64,000 nt of DNA from contig JARUPZ010000030.1 in assembly GCA_031213475.1 (NCBI GenBank), positions 4,953,661-5,017,660 on the forward strand, read 5' to 3'. The position numbers and the translations under genes were made by a program. This DNA is from Nereocystis luetkeana. Its lineage: Eukaryota > Sar > Phaeophyceae > Laminariales > Laminariaceae. The notes beneath the pieces are model-generated. The model was not told the DNA's origin, did no database searches, and saw only the letters and a list, made by a program, of their open reading frames with translations. Positions 48,653 through 56,500 of this stretch are shown one piece after another (the stretch's first letter is position 1; each line of letters starts with the position of its first letter).

Positions 48653-48786
48653 CTTTTCACACACCTGCCGCCTGACAGGTCCAGTGGCTGTTCGGCCAGT
48701 GCCTCTCGGTTCTTCAAGAGAGGGGGGCGGAGATGGCGGAGTTTGATCGCGACGCCGACCTCCTGCAGATGTTGGTGTACTATTAA
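23740..48786 (+). CDS. TRF4/PAPD5 (TENT4)-type non-canonical poly(A) polymerase, very large
   Basis: Eleven exons on the plus strand: 23740-23850, 25795-26948, 27975-28173, 31413-36346 (with a frame break at a G run), 36837-36915, 38239-38405, 39254-39432, 40839-40926, 41931-43288, 46777-47008, 48679-48786. Phases agree throughout. The C-terminal part is a nucleotidyltransferase: MYGSCFTGLELPSSDVDVVV has the GS motif and two metal-binding Asp, IPLDISF the third; GLNQPWSGGLSSYSL and IEDPLDTEQNVARSCF are the TRF4-type central and PAP-associated motifs. Such enzymes add short 3' tails that mark nuclear RNAs for exosome decay or tune mRNA tails. The assembled chain would be near 2,860 residues, against roughly 500-800 in known relatives, because of a long Gly/Ala/Ser-rich N-terminus and an insertion in the core. 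The start codon was not found; membership of the first two or three exons is less certain than the rest. Confidence 0.85.
25795..26948 (+). CDS. exon of the TENT4-like gene: low-complexity N-terminal region
   Basis: Opens VRKIYDKLQRSERNRVG after acceptor GAACAG, then Pro/Ala/Gly-rich sequence with a helical stretch LTEEELSRPRRLLEDLRRL and a closing LGDLLASRLELSLWASF. The donor was placed at CGGG/GTGGGT because that gives phase 2, as the next exon needs. Coding signal then collapses into a CTG/TGT repeat. The end position could shift by a few bases. Confidence 0.65.
26970..27140. repeat. CTG/TGT-rich microsatellite in intron
   Basis: Irregular CTG, TGT and TAC triplets directly after the proposed donor at 26948. 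Translated it would be Cys/Leu runs, which argues that it is intronic. A second such tract is at 27537-27640. Confidence 0.85.
27975..28173 (+). CDS. exon of the TENT4-like gene: charged helical segment
   Basis: Reads VAREVDKLRAYWKTLSMQHR and on to VLAPAAWCFK, ending at AAG/GTGCGA, phase 0. The YWKTLS..R pattern recalls helical segments of other nuclear proteins, but I cannot name a family. It joins in phase to DDGAAVRLVVELLQRAC in the next exon. Confidence 0.65.
28219..29340 (+). repeat. 1.1-kb module copy without MITE-B ends
   Basis: From CTGAGCGTGCTCGGTTGG to the palindrome GCGGGCGGC/GCCGCCCGC and GCGCCTTGTA. More diverged than the two composite copies and lacking the flanking inverted repeats. 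No transposase-like protein is visible in any copy. Confidence 0.85.
29918..31311. mobile_element. composite MITE-B carrying the 1.1-kb module
   Basis: Begins CCACACCTCGGACAAAT and ends GTGTCGGACGTGTGG, inverted repeats of the MITE-B type, with the 1.1-kb module near the right end. It ends about 100 bp before the giant TENT4-like exon. Confidence 0.78.
30120..31225 (+). repeat. 1.1-kb module inside composite element
   Basis: Closely similar to the copy at 44618-45725, in direct orientation with the copy 1.9 kb upstream. Encodes only short non-conserved ORFs. Confidence 0.9.
31413..36346 (+). CDS. giant low-complexity exon of the TENT4-like gene
   Basis: About 4.9 kb. Starts DDGAAVRLVVELLQRA after CCTCAG, runs open in one frame to 35741, then continues in another frame from a 16-G run (35706-35721) to AWSQ at 36346, donor GTAGGC. 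Non-repetitive islands include NDGWVVSTSRRKPKDAK, RSSSFADMVRGGQ and EVRDVMVKVLDLVGDVIV; the end (NLMVSCLDRNVERFMQKL) is the helix that precedes the nucleotidyltransferase. The rest is Ala/Val runs (34225-34640), Gly runs (35130-35180), a Met-Pro repeat (near 35310) and a Gln run (36045-36150). The frame break is either a homopolymer length error or variant, or a small intron using GTAAGG at 35739. Confidence 0.72.
34225..34640 (+). repeat. coding GCT/CTG tract (Ala/Val)
   Basis: Inside the giant exon, codons GCT, GTT, GCC and GAT repeat to give long Ala/Val runs. On the opposite strand it would be a Ser/Gly/Asn ORF, a shadow. Confidence 0.85.
36045..36152 (+). repeat. coding CAG/CAA tract (poly-Gln)
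   Basis: About 36 Gln codons with mixed CAG/CAA and one His, ahead of the nucleotidyltransferase entry helix. Likely length-variable. Confidence 0.9.
36837..36915 (+). CDS. TENT4-like exon: entry to nucleotidyltransferase
   Basis: Encodes VMARVRELVAGIWKEAKVEM then YGSCFT; the glycine of the GS loop is completed by the next exon (phase 1). Acceptor TGGAAG lies about 58 bp after a C run; donor ACAG/GTACGA. Confidence 0.85.
37195..37285. repeat. 18-bp tandem repeat
   Basis: AGAAGCCTCTCCAACAAG repeated three to four times; the wider region 36925-37190 has related GAGAAA words. TENT4-like intron. Confidence 0.88.
38239..38405 (+). CDS. TENT4-like exon: catalytic DxD
   Basis: GLELPSSDVDVVVCGINGIK carries the first two catalytic aspartates, followed by a helix LANVLQEQSWVRGMK. 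Acceptor TGCAAG, donor AAG/GTACGG; 55 codons plus two bases, phase exact. Confidence 0.92.
39254..39432 (+). CDS. TENT4-like exon: third catalytic aspartate
   Basis: VIETAAVPVIKILADP resembles the IxxAxVPIIK strand of the family; LDYIPLDISFESPQHG holds the third metal-binding Asp. A Gly-rich insert lies between them. Acceptor AACAG, donor CATGG/GTGAGG, phase 2. Confidence 0.9.
39675..39865 (-). mobile_element. SINE-like repeat, 5' truncated
   Basis: CTCATCCCATTCATCATCTT to GCGAGAAGATTTCATG, nearly identical to the block at 43555-43700. No tRNA head. Confidence 0.65.
40115..40770 (+). mobile_element. LINE 3' fragment split by a SINE
   Basis: ERDVLQETRKIDRC and KKTIVALADRR match the LINE end domain; after a 0.34-kb SINE the match resumes as VSIRSRNGARSRKGCVVNGQ and ends ATGAGTACG plus C19, about 70 bp before a TENT4-like exon. 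Confidence 0.82.
40291..40632 (-). mobile_element. tRNA-derived SINE inserted in the LINE
   Basis: Minus strand: tRNA-like head with TAGGTGGTCCG (box A-like) and GGGTTCAAGTCTCACC (box B), unique body, then an A-rich tail (T-rich on plus at 40296-40320). Confidence 0.78.
40839..40926 (+). CDS. TENT4-like short exon
   Basis: 29 codons plus one base: GLASSKWVRDCIQGGRYGFA then LPAVMVLKE, matching the G-L-x-S-x-x-W-V-R...LVLK helix after motif 3. It has no long ORF; it was found by phase and alignment. Acceptor TTTGTAG, donor GAG/GTCAGT. Confidence 0.85.
41931..43288 (+). CDS. TENT4-like exon: central domain with long insertion
   Basis: Starts VLCQRGLNQPWSGGLSSYSL then INMMITVLQRAEVERAR, the TRF4-type central domain. 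The frame then stays open through about 420 Ala/Gly/Pro-rich residues before HMEITLSPEEVERADL and donor AAG/GTTGGT, phase 2. In known relatives the flanking pieces are separated by only a few residues. Confidence 0.85.
43500..43530. repeat. tandem pair of TACCWGGTA
   Basis: TACCTGGTACCAGGTA at 43513-43528: two insertions of opposite orientation sharing a TA. Confidence 0.95.
43535..43765 (-). mobile_element. SINE-like repeat, 5' truncated
   Basis: Starts with a T18 run after a double TACCWGGTA, then the same body as 39675-39865 and CTACCCACGCTGC. In the long TENT4-like intron. Confidence 0.65.
44363..45788. mobile_element. composite MITE-B carrying the 1.1-kb module
   Basis: Begins CCACGCCTCGGACAAATAG and ends CTGTCCGAGGTGTGG. 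Same architecture as 29918-31311, so the module was probably captured once and the composite then copied. Confidence 0.82.
44618..45725 (+). repeat. 1.1-kb module inside composite element
   Basis: Third copy, in the intron between TENT4-like exons 43288 and 46777. Same start CTGAGCGTGCTCGG and same terminal palindrome. Confidence 0.9.
46205..46335. repeat. ~28-bp tandem repeat
   Basis: Units of CGTTACACTCCACCCAAGAT then CAAA; four to five copies, followed by an AAGG microsatellite at 46350-46380. Confidence 0.85.
46777..47008 (+). CDS. TENT4-like exon: PAP-associated domain
   Basis: GMTPGEVLVRFLSFFGRQFD, then AGISV-like SRVGISVGRG and VVIEDPLDTEQNVARSCF, hallmarks of the PAP-associated domain. 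Acceptor GTTTCAG after a T-rich tract; donor CAG/GTATAA, phase 0. Confidence 0.93.
47453..47560. mobile_element. MITE-A copy 5, diverged
   Basis: Internal AATAGGACCAAATATTG and CCATAGGTCCTATCTACTAT are kept; both ends are eroded. It lies in the last intron of the TENT4-like gene. Confidence 0.7.
48063..48345. mobile_element. MITE-B copy, short form with both ends
   Basis: Left end TCACGCGTCGGACAGGTCAT, right end GAACTGTCCAAGATGTGG, imperfect inverted repeats; about 280 bp with no module inside. It lies in the last TENT4-like intron. Confidence 0.78.
48340..48655 (+). repeat. 530-bp repeat family, 5' truncated
   Basis: Core GGATGCAGCTCACCCTTCA to ATCGAGTATATATAACG and C32. Its C tail supplies the tract just upstream of the last TENT4-like acceptor. 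Confidence 0.82.
48679..48786 (+). CDS. TENT4-like terminal exon
   Basis: VQWLFGQCLSVLQERGAEMA..EFDRDADLLQMLVYY then TAA. It continues the family's C-terminal helix (FGFPQ/VQWLFGQCL). The acceptor CTGACAG follows a run of 32 C. An alternative is splicing at TTG/GTGTAC to a further exon, but none is visible. The last 17 codons are tandemly duplicated downstream. Confidence 0.8.
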   Translation, partial: VQWLFGQCLSVLQERGAEMAEFDRDADLLQMLVYY

Positions 48787-48910
48787 TACTAGCCTAATGC
48801 TTTAGCTTTTAGCCCAATGCCTTCGGAGTTTGATCGCGACGCCGACCTCCTGCAGATGTTGGTGTACTATTAATACTAGCCTAATGCTTTAGCTTTTAGC
48901 CCAATGCCTT
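48737..48910 (+). repeat. perfect 87-bp tandem duplication over the last codons
   Basis: 48737-48823 and 48824-48910 look identical (CGGAGTTTGATCGCGACGCC to CCCAATGCCTT). The first copy holds the last 16-17 codons and TAA; the second is untranslated unless the gene is spliced differently. Confidence 0.95.
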
Positions 48911-49205
48911 TAGCCTATGAGCATCAGATAGTGCCTTTGAGCCTAATGCTTTCGAGCCTATTGGTTGTTCGTAGCCTATCGCTTTTAGTCCGCCGCTTTT
49001 AGCCTACTGCTTTTGGTCTATTGCTTTTTAGCTTAAATGCTTTTTAGCGTACTGCTTTTAGCCTGTTGCTTTTAGCCCGATGCCTTTAGCCTATTGCTTT
49101 TTACCATGTTACTGTTGGTCTACTGCCGTTGGCCTAAAGTGTCTGGCCTACTCGCAATTGGCCTATTGCTGTTGGCCTAGTGGCATTCATAGGCTATTGC
49201 GTTTA
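48787..49205. repeat. degenerate TAGCCTAnTGCTTT repeats
   Basis: Roughly 25 loose copies of (T)TAGCCTATTGCTTT, downstream of the TENT4-like stop. They could be in its 3' UTR. Confidence 0.85.
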
Positions 49206-49299
49206 GTTTCTAGTGTTTTTTTTTAGTGTTACGGTTTTACCTGGCCTAGTGAACCGCTGCGAATAACGCTTTGATTCGTTTTTTTTGTTGTTCGGCTGG

Positions 49300-49500
49300 G
49301 GTTGCAGTGAGAGCGCAGAGCGGTGCATGCATGCAGTGAACGCAAGCATTGCAGCGCGGTACAGTGCTGTAGTGCAGCCAGTACGATGAGCGCAGCGCAG
49401 TGGAGGGGCAGTGCGGGGCAGTGCGGGACATTGCGGGACATTGCGGGGCATTGCGGTGCGGTGCGGTTCGGCACGGTAGCGCGGCGCAGCGCAGCAGCGT
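49300..49500. repeat. GCAGTGCGGGACATTGCGG-type repeats
   Basis: Short-period GC-rich array (GCAGTGCGGG, ACATTGCGGG, GCGCAGCGCAG). Confidence 0.75.
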
Positions 49501-50957
49501 ATCAAACGGCGGCTAGCTTATATACTCACTCGTTTTGGCCTCTTTTGTCTTTGTGGTGTGGTACTCTTTGAGTCCAGTTTTGTTATTATCCCTTTTCTTT
49601 CATTTTGTGGGGGACGGGGGAAGGGCGGGCAAGGGACAGGTTCGATGGTTGTTTTTTTGAGGAGGGTGGGATAGTTTTGGGTGGGGATGGAGAATAGTGT
49701 TGGTTGATATGTTCGGCGTTACAGCAGGACTATCGCACTTTGGCTCGGCGTTTTCCTCGCCGAGCGAATAAAGGGGAAAAAAACGGGAACGGGAGAAAAA
49801 AAATAACACGGCGATATTTATGAAATTACACCAAAATACAAGGAAAACGGTTTTTTGAAACAGGGTGAGGGTCGGTGAGAGTTCAGCTTTATTTTTTGCT
49901 GCGTTTTGTTAAAGTCTAGAATTTGGGGTGGAGTTGGTTGAGTTGTTGTGGCGATGGGGGGGGGGGGGGGGCGGGGGGGGGGGGATTTCGCCTTGCATGC
50001 GGAAGGGTTGGAAGACGGGGAAGGACGTCTTGCTGGCAGTGCTTTACTGTCGGAAGCGTAAGGGGGGAAGGGGGGGAGTTCGATGAGAACTGGAGCGGGT
50101 CGGGGGTGAGGGGAGGGGTGAACGAGGAATGACGGGGGGTAAAGGCCCACACCACGGCACAGTATGATACCTGGTGAGAGAAAGGGAGAAAAAAAATACG
50201 ACCACCACTAACCCCAGGATGCGGGCGGCAGGAGGCGGGGGGGGGGGGGGGGGCGGGGGAGGAGGGGGGAGAAAGAGAGCGAAAAATTGGGTGATGCTGT
50301 AATCGGATAGTAGAGCTAGGAAGGTTAAGCGGAGATCACTGACGGCAATAACCCCGCGGACGTGTAGATTGGGAGAAGACGGTCGAGAAAGGAGTGACAC
50401 GTATGGTGTGATATGAAATCCATTGCTTTCCCCCCATGCAGTCGGCGTTGTTACTTATTTTATATCATGCGATCTTTATTGTCTTGCTTGCGGTAGAGGA
50501 CGAGAGCCGGCGGTTGAGCTGTTGAGCGAGCGAGCGGTTACGTAGTAGCTGAAAAATAACCTTTCAGTTATTATATAGCTGGCTTGACTTATCGGCTGAA
50601 TGTTAATGTTTCTTTGATGACACCAACCAGATAATTTTGATCACACGGTCGCCCCCCGCCCCGTCCACCGTAGGAAGGAAAGATACAAGCGCACTCTTAA
50701 ACGGCACGGAACACTTTGGTTGGGTTTGCACGTTGTGGCAGGCAGTGGCAGAACTGCTGCTGACTGCGCTCGCTTGTCTCTCGTGTCATGGTTTTCTGCG
50801 AGAGACTCAACTCACCCGCATCTACTGTCTTGCCATCGCGGAAGAGCACTTTAGATCAATTTCTCTTTCATATTTTGGGGCCACCTTGATCGATTAGTTA
50901 GCGCATTGGCCGGTACATACATACGCATATTATATCCTGCTGCTGCTTTATACTCGT

Positions 50958-51291
50958 ACAGTGCAAAGGCGTCCCCGGTGGCTTGGTAGGTGGTCCGCGT
51001 GCCTATCAAGATCAATTTTGCGAGTTCAAGTGCCACCGAGTGCATGCTCGTAAGGGCTTTTTCTTGCGTAAAGAAATTGATTAGCGGAAAGCGCGAGAGC
51101 GTGAGTTAGCTACATTCGATGAAAATCGACGAGCAGTGGGAATGTTGAACCCTATGCGCGACAAAACATAAAGGCACGTACCGGGGGGAAGGGTAGACAC
51201 CTGAGACCACGGCTTGTCCAGAAGGTCGTCGAGGGTAAAACCTCCTACGAGTCAGGCTGGAAAGTGAAAGTGACGATTAAAAAAAAAAAAG
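50958..51291 (+). mobile_element. tRNA-derived SINE, full length
   Basis: Same family on the plus strand. Head 50964-51047 with GGCTTGGTAGGTGG and GAGTTCAAGTGCC as Pol III boxes about 44 bp apart, then a body and A12 at 51279-51290. Confidence 0.8.
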
Positions 51292-52681
51292 TGCAAAGGG
51301 TGCTGACAAAGTGGTATTCCCTAGGTATACCTAGGGGTTCTACAGCGGAAATTCGAAACTTGTCTGTCTGTCTGTCCCCCCTCGAGAGGAAACTCCACCC
51401 CCGCAAAATCAGGTCCCAAACCGCTCCCGACGTTGACGTGTAGACCGCGCGAATTCGATAGCGGGCACACATACAACCTTTCGGATTCAACGGAGCCCTG
51501 CGCCTTGAGATACGCGACCCAGCCCCACCCGCAGGACAATCGCTGGTGGCAGAGTCGGTACGAGCAGCGAAATTTTTCGCAAATTGGCTACAGCGCACCG
51601 ATCGTAACTAAAGTGAGATAATCTTGTCGAAGAAGCATAATCCGCGATACGACGACGCACCCCGCATCCATCAGGGTAACACACTTCATGGATGGGCCAT
51701 GTGGAGGGCTTGATGGTTCGACGATACGTTTAAAAAAAAAAAACAGGCGGGGCGATCAAGTGTTGATCGGTTCATCGTGAGAAGTTACGTAGCATTGTTT
51801 AGTTGATGACTTGAACTCTTAATAGTGTGGATTAATTAGTTTTGACAAAAGATGGAGACGATACGTATACCAAGTATCAAGAGCGTGGTGCCTTCGAAGC
51901 GCACAGGTTCCTTATTCAGGTACCACACACAGTATTCATATTCATAGTAGCAAAAAAAACAACAGCTTATTTAAGCCGTGTGTCGTCGAAACCGCTTTCA
52001 ACGCAAGATCATCTGATACGTACGCGCACGCGGCAGGCAGTGAGATATATGCACAGCGAAGTCTAGGATTTGGAACCGGACACCCCGAATTCTCGCATCG
52101 TCGGCATACACAAACACTAAAAAGAGACAGCAACAACAAAACACGAAATAAAAAACCACCTGCCACAAGTATTCCAAGGTACTCAGCGCTAAATACGCAC
52201 ACCCGTACAAAGTTTGCGGCACCGACGCCACAGCGAGGCGGCAGAAAAATATTTACCCCCCATCGTCGACCAATCAGAACACCCCTTTCGAAAAGTAGCG
52301 ACCAAAAAATAACTGCGGGCAAGAAATACGTCATGTTTTGAACAAATGGCTCGCTACATACCCCGACCACATAACGATCTGGCCGGTGTCACAATACACG
52401 TTTACTGTTATTTACATCATAGTCTAAATAGGGACTATATTGCCGAACAGACTGGTATAAAGTACTTCGAAAAGTATACGGATTGTTTGCTACCCTGATT
52501 ACATTATGCAGATGTGTATAATATACGCCGCACATTTGTCTCGCCTTGAGTTCGGCCGGTACCCTCGAGAGAGCTCTATTCTGGCCAATAGTAGAAAAGC
52601 CTCCGCCGCCACATCTAAACCTTGAGGAAAGCGTCATGAACTCGGAAACAAAATGCTCGGCCGTTCGCTGCAGAGCCAAAA

Positions 52682-52682
52682 C

Positions 52683-52718
<36 letters not shown>

Positions 52719-52730
52719 GCCGCTGCTGTT
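52682..52730. repeat. (CTG)n microsatellite
   Basis: About 15 CTG/CCG units. Confidence 0.93.
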
Positions 52731-53300
52731 CGGCCTCCGGTTCACAAAATGTCAGCAATCAGTGACGCAAATATCACACAGTACCTAGTAGCCGGCACGA
52801 TCGACGCCAGCTCGCCCCGAGGTTCTTCGCTGCGACTCTCTCGTGCGTCGGTTGTTTTTTGTACCGTCGACGCGCAGCACACACTGTCGTGCCTATTCTA
52901 TGCGTTCCAAGAAAACAAATCCAAGAACTTTCCTAGCGAAATGAACGCCCAGAAGGGAAGACCAACTTGACGGCGTCTAAAAAAAGTCCTGTCAGCCGTT
53001 CTTAGCCATACCAAAGAAACTTTGCTTGGGCAGGCCTAACGAGCAAAGCTCCCTTCGCACTGGTACATAACACCACATGGTAAAAAGTCGCCGAATATCA
53101 AACAGACCGGCGCATAGGCTGCTCCGTGCTGTGGTTGCATGACAAGTAAGTGCAAAACAAATCCTGCCGCTGTCAACCGAAACCGTCACCTCCAATAGAT
53201 CCAAACGAACATCTCTGCCTACGTAGCTCTTCACACGCCAATAGTGGTACCGTCATCGTAAAGGAAACTACGGACTGATTTGACGCCGTGCCTCCTTTGC

Positions 53301-53532
53301 TCACGCCGACAGCAGCCCCAAGGCGTCGCACAGCTCGCGCGCGTCCTGCCCCTTGTGCAGGGCGCGGTGCCTCTCGAAAAACACGGGGCACTCAAGGGAC
53401 CCGCAGGAATCGGTTCCAAAAATCTCAGAGGGGGCGTGCCCCGTGCACTGCCGGCACAACTCCAGGAGCTGCTGAGATGCGAGGTCCGACTCGCGCAAAC
53501 GCGACAAAGCCGCATAGTTCGCCGCGGGTTCT
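53301..53532 (-). CDS. REV3: REV3 terminal exon: CysB module and stop
   Basis: EPAANYAALSRLRESDLASQ, LLELCRQCTG, GTDSCGSLECPVFFERHRA, ending LGLLSA and TGA at 53301-53303. CysB in Pol zeta binds an iron-sulfur cluster and the accessory subunits; its four Cys are present. The acceptor AAATAG sits about 73 bp after a long C tract. Confidence 0.93.
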
Positions 53533-56500
53533 CTATTTGGAAGTGGCGCACGACGGCATGCATTGCGGGAAAGAAAGCGCGCCGATGGAAGCGGCGGGGG
53601 GAAAGGGGGGGGGGGGGGGGGGGGGGGGGGAGGAGGAGGAGGGGGGGGGGCGCGGGGAAGGGCGGGGTATTGAACATCCTGAGCGAGCATTGTAATGTTT
53701 CCTGGCGATTTTGGCTTCAGCCAAGAAAATCGATGCGTCCTTCTGTCCTTGTCCAAGCATCGGCGTAAAACGTGAAAGAGGAAACGCAAAACACGAAACA
53801 GAGGGTTTTCTGGCTCGTTTTTCGTCGAACCAATTTCACCAGGGAGGATGCCAACCTACACAGCAGCAGCAGCAGCAGCAGCAGGAGGAGGAGAAGGAGC
53901 AGCAGCAGCATCATCATAAACAGCAAGGAAAAGCAACACAAAGCCAAAAAAGAACAGCCGAGACACAGCAAACGAAGGGCACGCCCGACGGCCCCGCGCG
54001 GCTACCTCCCGCCTCACCTCGCGCACTTCCCGCAAACGGACCTCGCGCACTGCTCCCCGCAGAGCGAGCACCTGTCGCTGATGAAGAAGTTCGTGATCAC
54101 GCAGGCGCGCCTCCCCCGCGCCGCTTTGCCCTTATCCTTCCCATTCCCCTGCCCCCCGATACCTCCGACTGCAGCCCCCCTCCAGAGACCAGCAGCAGCA
54201 GCACCACCACCACCACCACCACCTCCGCCGCCGCCGCCGCTGTCTTGCTCGGCGCTGGTAGAAACGCTCTTAAGCTTGCGGGGCACCCTAGGTGCCGGGC
54301 GCGGCATGTCGCTGTACCACGCGTTGACGTCGACTCCAAGGAGCGCGAGAGCTCTGTCGAGGGCGGGGTTGATGACCTTGGTGATGTAGTATTTGCCGTT
54401 CAGGCGCAGGCCGCTGTCTTCGGCGAGGAACTGCTCGGGGGAGACCACCTGTGCGTACATACGCACAAATTTTGGGGTTTTCAGGATGTGGGGTTTCATT
54501 TTGGCCCAAAATTTACGACCCCTTCAACACTCACTGCGCCCAGACTTTTTGGGAAATACACTTGGAGTTAGTGAGGCATTGTTTCGGCAGAGATAGATGC
54601 CAGGTGATAAGCACAACACCGGCGAGGTGATTGTGAGAGAGGGGTCGGGTCGGAAGAGCGAAGACTCGGGGGCGGTTCTCGAGAGGCGAACGGTAAGGTT
54701 TTGAACGATCTAACGGGAGCGATGATGGAGAGGGGAGACAAAACATGCCAAGGGAAAGTAGGGTTGAGGCCGAACCGTAGCTGCGTAGACCATGTGTACA
54801 CATTTGGTCAGATAACCCCAGGTAGGAAAAGACTGGGGGCTAACAACGCGCCGTTTCTTTCTAGATGTACAGAACGCCCACGATACAACATGGAGAAAAG
54901 GATTGAGGCAAAAGTAGTGGTAAGTAAGGATCAGAGGGAAGACGTGGAGAACGATGAAAAAACATGACGGAGTGTGCAAGAAGTGCTGTTGTGCTGGACG
55001 GGGAAATGTCGAAGTTTGTTGATATTTTACAAAGAGTTGCACAGGGATGTACGTTTTCACCTAATCTATCCAAAAGGTATATATTAACGACCTGATCGTA
55101 GCAGTCGACGCAGCAAAGCAGGGAGTCACGGTGGGCGGAGATACGGTGTTGGGATTGACGTTTGCGGATGGAATATCAGAAACACCCGAAGGATTGCAGA
55201 AAAAAATAGAAAAGGCGCTATTACGGGGGGCCATATTAAATAGGACCTACGGTACACACAAAAACCTGTATATTTACCTATTGTTACTAACAATATTAGG
55301 TCCTATTTACTACGGTCCCCCGTAATAGAATACACCAGGAAATAGAGGGTGACGGCGAACGTAAAGAAGTGCGCAGTAGTTAGTTGTATGCCACGAAGAT
55401 AAGGTGGACCCGGTAAATTCCAGTTGGAATTGGGGAGAACATGAATTACCTATCGTAGACCGGTATACGTACCTTGGCATAGAAATTTCAAAATAGTGCT
55501 CTTGGGATACACACATAGCAAAAGTAATAGGAAAGAGTAAATAAAGCACACGTAGGCATGATGGATGCCATCCTAACAGACTCACACTGGAGACACCAAT
55601 ACGGGGGACCATAGTTCATAGGACCAAATATTGTTAGCAAAAATGGTTAAATATATAGGTTTTTATGTATACCATACTGGTAGGTCCTATTAACTATTGC
55701 CCCCCGTAATAGGATTAAGAGACGTATCCTGATGAATGTGATAGTACCAAATCTAGAGTATGCAGGAGGAATATGAGATTGGAATGCGACGTTCGTAAAA
55801 CAGTTGGAAACGGTACAAATGACAGGAGCTTAAAAGATGGCCAAGTACGACGAGGAAAACAGTACTAAGAGCAGAACTGGAAATGTACCCATCTAAGACA
55901 AATAGACACATCAGAAAGTTGAAATGGCAATATAGTGTAAGGAACATGCCAAAAAAGAGGTTGCCAGCCATAGATGATACCTGGTAGAGCTGTATGGGAG
56001 CGAGCTGGAATTAGGTGGGATAGCGTAGTTGAGAAAATATGAAGGGATTTATAGGAGGAAACCAAGAGAAAATTAAGTTCGCAGATTTTTTTGGACAAAA
56101 GTAGAAGAAAATATAGACTAGAAGAAAAAGGCTAGCGCAAAGAAACAACTGAAATCGGAGAATCGCTTGGAGATGTCCGGGGACTTGGGCGAAGGGATAA
56201 GCATGGAATTCGCGAAAACGCCGAAAATGTGATTTCGTGTAGGGGACCTGGACCTGCCAGAAAGAAAGAAAAGTTATACCAGTAGCCAGGAGGAGGAAAT
56301 AGATGCACAGATGTGTCCGTGTGGCAAAGCAATAGAGAGTAGAACTCATTTAGTAGGAGAATGTGAAATGTACAAGGAGGAACGGGATGTGTTGAAAGAG
56401 GAGATGAGGAAAATGATGAGGAAAATAGACAAATGTAACATGGGGGAGTGGTACGCTAGCAGCGACAAAACGATCGCTATTCTAAGGGATAGACAGTGGC

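Larger units (their letters stand above)
48911..53300. other. convergent intergenic region
   Basis: Between the 3' ends of the TENT4-like gene and REV3. Holds the repeats listed here, G runs near 49957-49984 and 50238-50257, a full-length SINE, and a (CTG)n at 52682-52730. I see no gene. 49.6-50.4 kb is strongly G-rich on the plus strand. 51.8-52.6 kb shows nothing recognisable. Confidence 0.65.

Noticed and set aside
50964..51047. Genuine tRNA gene
   Set aside because: Pol III boxes are present but the arms pair poorly and a SINE body with A tail follows; a second copy is inserted in a LINE.
53717..54571. Plus-strand ORFs rich in Ser/Gln/Pro over the REV3 end
   Set aside because: They are antisense to REV3 exons with cysteine modules; shadow frames.
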